From contig JAMYHL010000071.1 in assembly GCA_025531455.1 (NCBI GenBank), positions 149,535 to 213,534 of the forward strand: a DNA stretch of 64,000 nt. Reading direction: 5' to 3'. The first letter of the stretch is position 1, and each line of letters begins with the position of its first letter. Position numbers and translations under genes: made by a program. Of the stretch, positions 44,703 to 55,288 are shown piece after piece. The DNA comes from Apiotrichum sp. Y4204 (lineage: Eukaryota > Basidiomycota > Tremellomycetes > Trichosporonales > Trichosporonaceae). The notes under the pieces were generated by a model. It worked only from the letters and a program-made list of their open reading frames with translations, was not told the DNA's origin and made no database searches.

Positions 44703-45236
44703 ATGTTCACAACAGTCTCGGCATTGGCTCTTCTCTCAGCCGTTTGGGCGACCGCCCTTCCTGCTATTCCCCTCTCGGCGGATTGTGTCCGACAGGGCCC
44801 CGACATGATGCAGTGCGAGTTCAAGGCTTATGCGGAACACGCAATGCAGCGTACTCGACCTCTCTATCCCGAAGTTCCATCACCCCTGACTTTTGGTAAT
44901 TATGACGAGGCCGTTGCGCTCGACGAAACTCATGGAGCAAGTGCTTTGGTCATCTCGCGCAAGACCTGGGCACTTGTAGCGGACAACACGGTCTACGCGT
45001 ACGCGAGTAGCGAGTACAACAAAACGCTGCACAATCTTCTTGGCGTCGATGACTCCCCCGCGAGCGAGAAGCTCAGCAGCAAGGAGAAGCGAGACCATCC
45101 ATTCTCATGGCGTCGTCCTCCCTGCAGAGGAGGTCCATGCGACGAGCCCGTCGATTGTGCCGTCTTTAACTGCGAGTACTGTTTCCCGATGCCTGAAGGT
45201 ATTGGCAAATGTACAGGAAGCTTCCCAGCCTTTTAG
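44703..45236 (+). CDS. secreted precursor with a Kex2 site and C-terminal cysteine-rich domain
   Basis: Single-exon, 177-residue secretory protein of unknown family. The signal peptide is MFTTVSALALLSAVWATA. The middle part (about 20-125) has only two cysteines (28 and 38) and an acidic, propeptide-like composition. At residues 127-130 it has KEKR followed by DHPF, a good Kex2-type dibasic site. Cleavage would release a 47-residue C-terminal peptide rich in proline with six cysteines (141, 146, 152, 157, 160 and 170), enough for three disulfides. Effector-like small secreted proteins, antimicrobial peptides and processed signals all share this arrangement. No specific homology is visible, so none is claimed. 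A TATA box sits 94 nt upstream. Confidence 0.75.
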   Translation: MFTTVSALALLSAVWATALPAIPLSADCVRQGPDMMQCEFKAYAEHAMQRTRPLYPEVPSPLTFGNYDEAVALDETHGASALVISRKTWALVADNTVYAYASSEYNKTLHNLLGVDDSPASEKLSSKEKRDHPFSWRRPPCRGGPCDEPVDCAVFNCEYCFPMPEGIGKCTGSFPAF

Positions 45237-46192
45237 CACCGCTTCGCGACCGTAAGTTATGACCTGCTGTTGTTACCTTTCTATGGCTGATAGGCTCAGA
45301 GCACGTGAGGCTGACAAGGAGTGGGAGGAGGGCATCACCAATCTCACACAACAACTTGGGCGACAGACGACAGGGCGAACCGAAACTGATACGAGAAGTT
45401 CTCAAATGCCACCGAACAAAAGGAGAGGAGCAAAAAATGGCGCTCAACAAGTAGCTAGAACAAAATATAAAATATCTCATGATGTAGTCAGCCTCGAAAC
45501 TTCATCGGCTTGCATTGTGCTGTCCCCCGTACAACTCTAGACCCGATTCTCATCGATTGCGTCCGAGAAGGCGGAGGACCAATTGCTCAGTTGATGATTG
45601 TGCTGGAGTGAGCCTGAGGCTCCTGTGTGATCAGCCAGCCACCCGTCAACTACTGTAGCTGTTCTCAGTCAGCGATGTCCGAGACGATGGGAGTCACGGA
45701 TGTTGTCATTGTGGTTATTGAGAGTGAGGACTCCCTTCTGGGTTGCACTTTGAGAAAGGCTTCCGCCGTTCAATTTCTGGCTGAAAGAAGTGATGCGTGA
45801 ATCGCATTCAAGGGGGGTCTCACAGAACACGTTAGAAACCAGCCAGTCAACTTGTTGTGTTCGATTTGGTTTGAATGCCCGCAGGCGTCGTCCCGATAGT
45901 AGTGTGCCATGCATGGCCGGACGCCTTATGAACTGTCGCTTCGTCCCTGCGGCACTACGCTGCATTGAACTTCCTGGAAGACTCTACTTCAATGAACAGC
46001 AGCGGCACAAGAACAGGAAACGTGCCTTGCCTCCCATCACCAGCGGACTGAATAGGCGGCAGCGTCGACCAGTCCGGTCACAAACTGTCATAGGACATTA
46101 TTTCTTTTCCCTCTGTACGTATCTGAACAGCGCTCGTCCACAGAGTTCTTCAACTAACAAAGCGCAAATGTCCAATTTTATCGAGACTCATC
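45237..46192. other. convergent intergenic, no gene seen
   Basis: About 950 bases between the convergent secreted-protein genes. Open frames are short and motif-free on both strands. The parts adjacent to the stops should be 3' UTRs. Confidence 0.4.
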
Positions 46193-47303
46193 TCAGTCGT
46201 TCTCTTCTTCAGGTTTGCTGCGAGCCACGCAGGTGTCGTCAACAAGCTTGAATCCACGACGGCAGCTTGAAGCCTTGCAGGTTCCGTTCGTGCACCTGAC
46301 TGCACTGGGGTACACGCCCGGCAGAGCCGTGCAGCTGTCATCAGCAGAGCACATGATTAAGAGCTATGTGGATTGCAGCCAAGGATATGTTCACTCACTC
46401 AACACCCGATGCGTCGCTCGCATTTGCGGCGGCGCCGTGGATACATCCACCACAAGACTCTGTGGGTTCAGCCGTGTAGCAGAATTGTAATTACAGACCA
46501 GCTGTTAAAGCCAAACACTCACCGACATCCCAAGTGGGGACAATGCACTCGTAGCGGGCCTCGGCGGTAGCATTCGAAGCGATACGGCAAGCCTGGTAGC
46601 CTTCAGGACAATGGAAATTGTCCTTGAGGAAGGCCTGCTGACGTCGCTTTTTCTTAACAGCGTCCCGACGACGGAATGCACCGCTCGAGGGAACGACGTT
46701 GGGACCGTATTTATAGAGATAAACCGAATCGCCGAGGCAGACTCGCGGATCCCAGCCGTGCTCTTCCCCACAGCGACACTCCTTAGTTTGGGGTTGGTAC
46801 GCAGCAAATGGAGAGGGACCTGGAAGATCCTCACAAAGCTTGAAGCAGTCGATGTACTCTGCGACGTTTGTGAACGCCGTGGGGAAATTTGTTGAGGTGA
46901 CAAGGGGCGTACAGCTGTTGAACTTCCCATAATTGCTTCTAGTCATGGAAAATGAAAAGACCTCGGGAGGGCAGATGGGTTCTTTGCTAAGGCTTCCCAA
47001 CAATGTCATGTAAGGGTACGGCGTTTCTTCGGAGCAGGCGCACGTTTTATCGCTTTGCCGCCAGTACACATAAGTGGACTGACGACAAGCTGCCTGGCAA
47101 TATCAGCGCCTCCTCGAGAGTAGGTAGAAGGGACGTACGTCACACGCTATAGAAGTTGGAATCTCCATCAGTGGGACCCAGGAATACTTGGTGACCGTGG
47201 CACCGCCGTGGACGCAGTTGAGCCACACACTCTGACCAAGGGCCATGGGAACCAGCTCAACAACAAGGGCCGTTGCGACCCACAGGACGTTGAATCCCGC
47301 CAT
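46193..47303 (-). CDS. PriA-like cysteine-rich secreted protein with WSC-like N-terminal region
   Basis: Secreted 312-residue protein. Exons are 47139-47303, 46523-47093, 46399-46459 and 46193-46334 (939 nt); introns are 45, 63 and 64 nt. The signal peptide is MAGFNVLWVATALVVELVPMALG. The first two-thirds carry two Cys-rich units resembling WSC domains (ACRQSTYVYWRQSDKTCAC and DCFKLCEDLPGPSPFAAYQ followed by KECRCGEEHGWDPRVCLG). A basic spacer (FRRRDAVKKKRRQQ) leads to a PriA-type C terminus: HCPEGYQACRI, YECIVPTWDV-ESCGGC, DCTALPGVYPSAVRC and SCRRGFKLVDDTCV. PriA was described as a fruiting-associated secreted protein in Lentinula, and homologues are basidiomycete surface proteins. The ESCGGC motif is created by splicing, which confirms the exon model. 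Carbohydrate binding by the WSC-like part is inferred. Confidence 0.85.
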
Positions 47304-48432
47304 GGTGAACGTGTGGTTGACCTAAGGTTTGGTGTCGGGGAGAGAAAGACGCTTTGTGAGAAGCGACAGGAAGAGCGAAAGGAATTCCTGGTTATATTAG
47401 AGAGGTTGAGGAGGCTTGGGGAGGTGTGGGCCAGTTGACGAAAGAAACAGATGACCAGAGGAAAGGGGGAGAAGAAGGCCAGAAGACCAGAGGATCCTGT
47501 TAGGGAGGGCACAGGGTAGAATCGTATCACAGGTGGCCTCAAAGAGTGCTGAGTCGCTAGCCCCCATCTCACCTACAAGCGCTCGTCCCATGTGACTGTA
47601 ACCTGTATTCATACCTCTTGCCTGATCATTGTCTATATTCACGACAGCAGTCTGCCCATTGAGTAGATCAATCTTGGGCTTGTCAAAGTAACCACGCAAC
47701 AGGCGGCATGCGGCAGTTAATGGCCTTTCTTCGGCAGATTGGTGAGCTCGGTGGGAATCAACACGGCTCGGTGAACTTGCAGATGTGCGCTATGCCTAAA
47801 TGGGTTAACATTGGGCGTCGTAACGGTATTCAAAAGCTCTTCGATTGTTCCAAGTTTCTCATCGAAACACTGCATCAGAGTCTACGGAGCCCTGGCCGGG
47901 AATTGAACACGCTGAAGGGCGCACTTACACTTCAGCGGGTACGGCATTAGCTGCATCCAAAGCACGGAGCCGCAATCCGAATGCGTAGTTATTGATGAGG
48001 ACCAAGGCCGCGCGTCGTGATCTTGCGGCTTAGTCTCAAACTCCATTATACGGCTGTCAATATTCATCCTCTGGCGCACTCTCTGTCGGTTATGCGACGG
48101 CTATTATTAAAGTAGTTCCAAACGCACAACTGAGGCTGCAAGTTCAATCAGAATCCGGTACGCACTGTCATTGGGGATCTCAGTGACCGGCTCTTCATCA
48201 ACCCACCTGTGCCTGATGGTGGTTGCTTTGACTACAAACAAAACGCTCGGTGTGATCCGCAGCAGTCCCACCATAACATGGGTAGAGACCATAACTGCAC
48301 TGTCCTTGCGGTCATCGGCCTCCCTTGACAAGCTTTTCGAATGTAGGCCAATGGCCTTCGCGTTCAAACCTCTGTCACCAACCCATGCATTGAAAGTACA
48401 ACTTGTTGTGGTTTACGGTCAACTACCATGTT
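47304..48432. other. intergenic: PriA-like promoter and permease 3' flank
   Basis: 1.1 kb without a supportable gene. A hairpin with an 8-bp stem (CGCTGAAG / CTTCAGCG) at 47910-47937, next to a GTTCAATTCC word on the minus strand, looks tRNA-like. It fails to form a proper T stem and is treated as rejected. Confidence 0.4.
47391..47400 (-). promoter_or_regulatory. TATA-like element of the PriA-like gene
   Basis: The minus strand reads CTAATATAAC about 90 nt before the start codon at 47303. The position fits a core promoter. Confidence 0.4.
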
Positions 48433-49977
48433 CTATCGGGTGTAGAAGAACCAATCAACGTGGTCACCAGCGTCCTCTAGCTCCTTCTTCTCCTCCTCGG
48501 TCCAGGGCTTGCCGCGCGCCGCATTGCGAGCCTCCTTTCGTGCGTTGGCCCAACCTGCGTAGAACCACCAAAAGACCCCGGTCAGACTGAGGAGACAGCT
48601 GAAAGCGATGCAGACGGAGTGACCCTTGATAAATCGAGGCTTGTCCTCGGCAGGGAACAGGAACGAGGAGACGACACCTCCAGAATTTCCGGTACAAATG
48701 AGAAGACCAGTCGCCACTGATTTCTTGAGCGAGCCGCCAAAGTTGTTCGAACCCCAGGCGACAATGATGGGGAACACCGGGTAGATGCCACATGCACCCA
48801 GGAAGAGGGCAAAGTAGGACACACCACTCGAGATGTCCGCCAGAAGGAGGCCGTATCCGACAGCACCCACGATACCTGAACCCACAACAAAGGGGGCGCG
48901 CAGCTTGACGCGGTCACTTGCCCATCCCATGAAGACCGTGACGAGCGAAGCGGCCACGTATGGGGGGACAGACATGAGCTGGGCGTTGGCAGCTGTGTAT
49001 CCCAACTGATTAATGATGGTGGGCGAAAAGAGCGAGAAACAGTAGAGGGGGACGACAGCGGAGAAGAAGGCGAGGCCGAAGAAGTAACTCTTCCAGTCGA
49101 AGAACGCATCTTTGACAAATTTGGTCTTGTACTCGGGCGAGCAACCATCGGTGTCTAGCTTCAAGCGTTCCGTGAGCGCCGTCCTCTCGGCGTCCGTCAA
49201 AAACCTGGCAGTGTCGGGATAATCGTGCATCATCCAGAAAGACATGACGGCAACGATGACCGTTGCAATGCCTTCAAGAATGAAGATCCAGCGCTAAAAT
49301 TAGCTTTGCCAATTGTTTGAAACTCACCCATCCCTCGTAGCCGGCTGCTCCGTCCATCAGGTTGATCAGGCGGGCAAGTAGACCGCCGAACGCGCCTGCC
49401 ACCGTCGCCGCCGAGAAGAACAGAGCCACACGAAAGCTGATCTCGAAGCGTCGATACCACTGGGTTAAAAAGAAGGCCACGCCGGGGAATAAGCCAGCTT
49501 CCGTAACGCCTAGAAGGATCCGAGCGGCGAGCAGGCCGCCGAAGTTTTGCACAAAGCCCATTCCGGTCATGACCACACCCCACGCGATCATGATGATGGG
49601 GATCCACATGCTCGGGCGCCACGCCTTCATGACCATGTTCGATGGAACCTCGCAGAGGACGTAGAAGACGAAGAAACAGGCCAAACAGGCGGCGTATTGG
49701 GTGGAGCTAAGGCCGAGGTCCTTGGACAGGCCGAAGAGATTGGCATTGCCGATGTTGGAGCGATCGAGGAAGGACAGAAGGTAGAGCAGGCCAACCCACG
49801 GCACAATGCGGATGTCGCTGTGGATAAGCAATCAAGAAGAGCGTGCTCGACATGTACGTGGACTTACACTTTGCGGATAACCTTCTTCATGTCCACCCTC
49901 TGCACTTCAACATCGTCATAGTCCACATTCTTCTCTTCAAGCTGCCGCGTGTCGGGTTTGTCATCGATATAGGTCAT
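48433..49977 (-). CDS. MFS anion:cation symporter, Dal5/allantoate permease family
   Basis: 486-residue plasma-membrane transporter of the major facilitator superfamily. Exons are 49868-49977, 49328-49817 and 48433-49293 (1461 nt); introns are 50 and 34 nt. The acidic N terminus MTYIDDKPDTRQL precedes WVGLLYLLSFLDRSNIGNA, the signature first helix of the ACS family (allantoate, nicotinate and vitamin permeases). Also diagnostic are EVPSNMVMKAWRPSMWIP and ARILLGVTEAGLFPGVAFFL, and the post-helix-6 RWIFILEGIATVIVAV. Later helices (SYFFGLAFFSAVVPLYCFSL and GLLICTGNSGGVVSSFLF) complete the expected twelve. The substrate is probably a small carboxylate or ureide, but members are too diverse to name one. 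GATA and TATATATA elements upstream are compatible with nitrogen control, which is inference. Confidence 0.93.
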
Positions 49978-50036
49978 GGCGGGCAGATGGTGCGACCGAA
50001 GTGGGTGATAGTCGAGCGAGAACCAAGTAATCGCGT

Positions 50037-50044
50037 TATATATA
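50037..50044 (-). promoter_or_regulatory. TATA element of the Dal5-type permease gene
   Basis: TATATATA lies 60 nt upstream of the permease start codon at 49977, and a GATA core sits between them near 50007. Positional evidence only. Confidence 0.5.
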
Positions 50045-53000
50045 GCATGGTTTCCGGTATTGAGACGCCGAGAGCCGGACGTTGGCCCCTAGACCTTGTC
50101 CGTGGCCCCACAGGGCCGAGATGATGGCCCCACACGGAGAGTCGCACTCGGCTCAACCAAGGCCGGTTAGATATGACAAGCGAGAAATGAGGGACATTGC
50201 TGTGAGCTGTACTGGAACGTGTGGTAGACCGGGCTGAGGGTCTTGGCGTGTGATGGAAGCGAGTTCTGGTGGCGATAATGATGATGATTGGGATGATGTT
50301 ACTTGTCTTGGAGCGGAAAAGTGGAGGCTGCCAGGCGGTTTCGCGGTTTCTTGCGCCACGGGCCCCACAGAAATGGCAGGCACCGGCAATTTACCCACAT
50401 GCCTCGACAGAATACCCGTTTATGCCCGGGCCAGGGGCCAGCCTCGGGCCTCGGGCCGAGGTGCTGATGGTTGCACGTTTGCTGTGGATCGTGGAGGCGA
50501 CACGGGGCCGACACGGGGCCGAGACAATGCCGTATCTTGTATCTCGGGTTGTTGCCTTGTGTATCGTATCCTCCTCTGGCTCTCCGGTGCTCCCCCCTCC
50601 TCTCCGTGGGATGCAAGAGAGACACATAGGTACACGACAGCATCACAAGCAACAGGTACGCGCTTGGTGCCTTATTTGCAGCCAGTAGTCAATCGCCTGT
50701 CTACGCCCACCATCCGCACAGAAAAGCAACGCGCTGGGGCATGAGCCGAGCTCGCCTCGAGGCCTCGGCATTCATGTGCATGCAAAGCGTGGGAAAAGAT
50801 AAGTGGATGACGACAACGTCCGGGGCGGAGTACCTCCAACGGAGAACGGCACGATTTTGATCTGCTCGGCAAGGTCCGCGAACGGGGCACCGTCTTTGCC
50901 GCAGCCTGCCTGTCAGAAACACTCGCAGGTCCTTGTTGGCACCGATCCTGAGCGTCTTGAGTACAGGGACGAATAAGACCTGTTCATCGTGGTCAACAGT
51001 CGTCTATTTGCTATCAAACTCAACTTCCACTCGGACGCAGTTAGATGAAATCAGTTGACACACATCGATCCTGTCGGCGTCTGCGCCAACATACTTGTCG
51101 CGATCATCCTCATTGACATCCTCACCTCGCGATAGCCGTCGCCGTCGAAACGACTCCTTACGTTGTTCTCCCGCCATTGTGCAAACAAAGCTGTGGCGCA
51201 TCACCGCGAGGCTCTGGTCTGACCCTTGACCAACGTCTGGTCCCCTCCACATTGGGGATTCGCCCAAGTGGCGCCGCTCCCTCTCGGCGCGATGCACAGC
51301 GCCCGACACAGTCCGCGGGGACAAGAAGACCGGAACCTCTTCGCGATGAACCGCTTCCGCTGAACCGTTCCGCAGCATGCTCCACCATCGCGGGTTGTCG
51401 TTGCGTCCTCTGATGGAACCGGCTGACTCAATCAATCTCTACTCACATTAGACACGCAACGAATGGAACTTACTAACCACTTGTCAGGACGATTCGAATG
51501 CTTCTCGCTCACTCAAGTCACTCTCTCACAGCCCCTTGGGGTAGTGGCAGGTGGATCATGTTGAACGACGGTGATATGTACGGATGAACAAGGGTGACGA
51601 GCGAAGCAGTAAGTCAACATAGGATCAAAGAATGACCCTACAAGGTGCGACGGAGCGAACGAGCAACTCCGCGAGGGACGTCGGCCATGCGCGCATGAAT
51701 TGTGATCAACAGATCTCGGGCATGGTAACGCTAGTGTAACGATCTTGAGGCGACGCGCGTGGGAGCTCATCACTGGCTCTGCCGACCGGCCTGCCGCACA
51801 TCAGAGAGCAGCTCATTGCAGAGGTCAGGAGGGCTCCTTACGGACACCTTGGGTTGGACACCGTTTCACCCCTGACTGTCACCTTGGGGTCCCATCTCAA
51901 CAATCTCCATCCGCTGCGGGCCAACCACTCCGGCACCTCCTATTTCGGGCTACAGATGGTTGATCTGGCCGACTGATGCGCACCGCTCGCTCATTCCACT
52001 GTGCTGTGCGGTACTGCAGTGTCAGCTAACCACACAACCATTGTTCTTGAGCCTATGTGGCGCCGGTACATCTCCTGTAGGGATCTGCTTTGGCTTCCCT
52101 AGAAGTCTGTTCGTCTAGACCAGTGTCATTATGAGTGTACAGAAGGTGTTGCGCCGGTGAAAACTTTGTGTGATATAAGGCTTGGGCCCCTCTTGCGCCC
52201 GTTAAACCGCCTCTTGTTTGTAGCCTGGTCAATATTCTATGGGTGTATCCGTACATCGCACTCTCGACATAGGCATCACCTCATCCAGATTTCCGACAGG
52301 GTACTTCGCCTAGTGTAGGCGGCCGTCGCACAGACCAAGATCGCGGACTGCGTGACTGTTCTCATTGGCGCCCCTCTTTACTGCCCAGAGGCAGCTACTG
52401 CTCGCTCTCCATCCACTGTCCACGCGCCGCATTGTAATGATACGATTAGTACGAGGAGCGCCAGCCGTTAACCACAGCTCGTGCACCTGTGCGATGGTAT
52501 CTTCTTACAGGTGTGAACCATCACTGACGCCCGGCGGCATGGTGGTCGACAGATCGCGCGACAAACAAAGTGAGGCGCGTGGGGCGTGGGAGACGCTCCA
52601 GAGCAGTGGTGCCCCACCTCCACCATCCATCACCTGGTAACCGGTCAATCACCTTGAACACCTATTTGGCTCAGACCGTAGGCAGGACATGCAATCGCTC
52701 AGGAAGTGGCGCAGTCGAGCCTCCGCACAAGAACTAGTCGGCCGTGCGAACGAACGGCGAAATGAGAGTTGGCGTGTCATCATGGTCAGAGTATTGCCGG
52801 TAGAGAAGAGAGAAAGATGGAGAGAGAGTCCGTGTGAATCGTGACAGCAGGACGCCAAGACGAGTAGAGACAGCGAGCGTGTGGGGTACGTGGGGGAAAC
52901 CGCGTGTGATCGTCTTCGCGTCAGATCGGATCATCGCCCCCCCCCCCTCTCGATCGTCCACTCAATCGTCTTCCCCTAGCTCTGGCCTCTGGCCTTCTGG

Positions 53001-55180
53001 CATGCTAGCCTTTTTGGTAGGTTTAAAACACGTGTAATTTCAAAACACGACTTCTGTGACGATCACTTTTTCTCTCCACAAGTCTGATAAAGGCGTATAT
53101 ACCCCCCTTTGGCCTTTGGAGAGAGAGAGAGAGAGAGAGGGACAATGACAAAGAAATAGTCTGGCCCCAGAAGATCCAGAGACTAGCCCCATCTGGTCTC
53201 TCGGCTCCCTGGTCTAATAAAGTGCGGAATTGCGCAATTGCGGAATGATCCGCGTGCACAGGGCGGGAATTCGCCAATTGAGAGCCAAAACGTCAGGGTA
53301 AAAGTGTAACTGTAAAATTTACGTAACAGATCCACATTGACCGAGACGGAATGCCGTAGATGCCGAGATTGAGGATCATCCAGAAGACCAAAAAGAATAA
53401 AAATTGATAAAAACAGAGTTGACCAAGAACAATCCAATCGATACGTAAAAGTATAAGATTGCAGCGAGATCGAGATCGAGATCGAGATCGTTTCCTTCGC
53501 GCACTGCAATCCGTCACACACACACACACACACGCTCTCTCTCTCTCTTTCTCTCTCTCTCCTTCTCTTCTTCTTTGCCGCTGGCTTCTGCTCCCTGGCT
53601 TCTGCTCCGCCGTTGTTTTGGTCTCGAGTGACATGTTTCAATTCAATCCCACTCCCCGCCGTCTCCGGGGAATTCCATTCCCTACGGATAGCTTAGGCCA
53701 GTTTGCAAACTCGGGCCCGGACACGCTTGTTCACGCTATATGGGCTGTCAGGCACATGCGTACATACACCGCTTTCGGTCGCATGTACTCCGCGGACCTC
53801 TGGCCTCTGGATATTTGGATTCCGGCACGCCGAGCGGTAAGTTATCAGAGCACAAAAAAAGACTCGCTCAACGCGTCGGAGCACCACCCCTTCCGCAGTC
53901 TACTCTCATACTCCTTAGTTCCATTCCAGTTTCTCATTCCGATGTAATGTGGCCTCTCCCCTCCCAAAGTATCTCTTTCCTCCGAACCGTTTTCCAAACC
54001 CCACTGAGCACCCCGTTCTCGCAAGTCGGTTACACGAGGTCGACCATATGGGTTCACCTCGCCTCTCCGATTTCACCCACTGGACATGTGGATCCACTCC
54101 GTCAATTCCCTGCTCACTGCTTCTCTGGACTGCGCCGCGGCTGGTTCAGTGCATAGGAACCTTTGTTCGTATATCGGCATCAAAGAATGCCGTTGTCTGA
54201 AAGTGCCAAAAGAGTCCTGGTTCACCGGTTAGAGATAAAGATGTCTGTCTGAGTGGGCGTTCAGCTTCTAAGGCGAGCACGTTCCTAGTTCCTCCCCGAA
54301 CAGACGCCCGGGCGCCAGACGACACGGGGCCGGCATTCCTTTCTTTACACCTCTTTCGCCCATGCATCCGCCAGCGACGGACAATTGAGGTGGGTGACTA
54401 GCCCTGGACTTAGTGCCTTAGTACGCCACTTCGCGCCTCCAACCTTTTCACCCCCTGGAGTTCGGCGATGCTGCGTAGCTGCAGCCAGGCTTACCGACTA
54501 TCCCAAGAGCATTCGTGATACTCAAGCCCCCGCAATGCATGAGCAACGCCAGATCAGAAGGCCATGCAGACAGGAGCCAGGTTATGGGTCACAGACTACT
54601 ACTCCACTCCAACGTTGTGTGCTCCTGTACTGTATCCACCGTGGTGATTCCCCACGCTTAGGTGCCGTCAGCCACACGGCCACACGACTCACTGATTCCT
54701 GTACTCGGCCGCCCCGCGCTTCGGTCTTGGCTTCGTCGCTGTCATATCACTGTTGCCGCCTGTCCCGCCAAAATCCAGACCCACACCGCGAGCTCCACTG
54801 GTGAGCTGTAAGTCAGGTCCGGCGCCGCCTAAAGCCACCCCCGGACCCCCGCCCTCGACTTCCCCTGTGTGCCTGACGCGGCGCACGGTGTATCGTAAAT
54901 CACAGCGCGGTGTGCTGGCTTACAGTAACAATCCCAACGTTGATCGCGGGCCACGCAGGGAAGCAGGGCTCGACGGTTGTGGTTCGCGCAGGATCATTGT
55001 CAAAACGGCCCGCGCTCTTGTGGGGAAGTGGACGGAATCTGCGGGGGCATCACGGTCGCCGCCGCAGGTGACGAGTGCTGGATGTGGACGCAAGGACCGA
55101 AGGGGGTAAGGGCCGACATCCCAGCACTGTAGATCGTACATCATTCTACTCTGTCATATCGCCAGGTGTATCCCGTGTGC
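50045..55180. other. 5-kb gene-poor region
   Basis: The longest stretch of the window without a convincing gene. Open frames exist (for example 51004-51435 on the minus strand, with a charged, Arg-rich reading) but none has a domain, a signal peptide or a supported splice continuation. Composition changes at about 53.0-53.6 kb, where microsatellites cluster (separate entry). The right end is the promoter of the repeat-peptide gene. Non-coding RNA or lineage-specific genes cannot be excluded. Confidence 0.4.
53118..53580. repeat. microsatellite cluster: (GA)n, (GATCGA)n, (CA)n, (CT)n
   Basis: Within 460 bases there are a GA run (about 53118-53139), four GATCGA units (about 53465-53490), a CA run (about 53515-53533) and a CT-rich run (53535-53575). 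The cluster lies in the gene-poor region about 1.7 kb upstream of the peptide precursor gene. Confidence 0.85.
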
Positions 55181-55188
55181 TATATTAA
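55181..55188 (+). promoter_or_regulatory. TATA box of the repeat-peptide precursor gene
   Basis: TATATTAA lies 101 nt upstream of the ATG at 55289. It is followed by a pyrimidine-rich leader with CATCA-type transcription-start context and CACC directly before the ATG, as in strongly expressed fungal genes. Confidence 0.5.
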
Positions 55189-55288
55189 GGTCGGCCAGTC
55201 GCGTTCTTTCGTTCCAGCATCCCAAGTAATCCCCGCTGAAAACTCCTCTCCCCCTCTCATCCAGTCATACCAACATCATTCGATCACC

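Noticed and set aside
47885..47972. tRNA-like structure on the minus strand (B-box word GTTCAATTCC, 8-bp hairpin, possible 7-bp outer stem, flanking ACGGAGCC repeats)
   Set aside because: The T stem does not pair, no anticodon arm fits and the A box is poor. At best it is a degenerate tRNA-derived relic.
51004..51435. 143-codon minus-strand frame in the gene desert
   Set aside because: Charged and Arg-rich, no motif, no signal peptide, and overlapping frames of equal length; not enough to call a gene.
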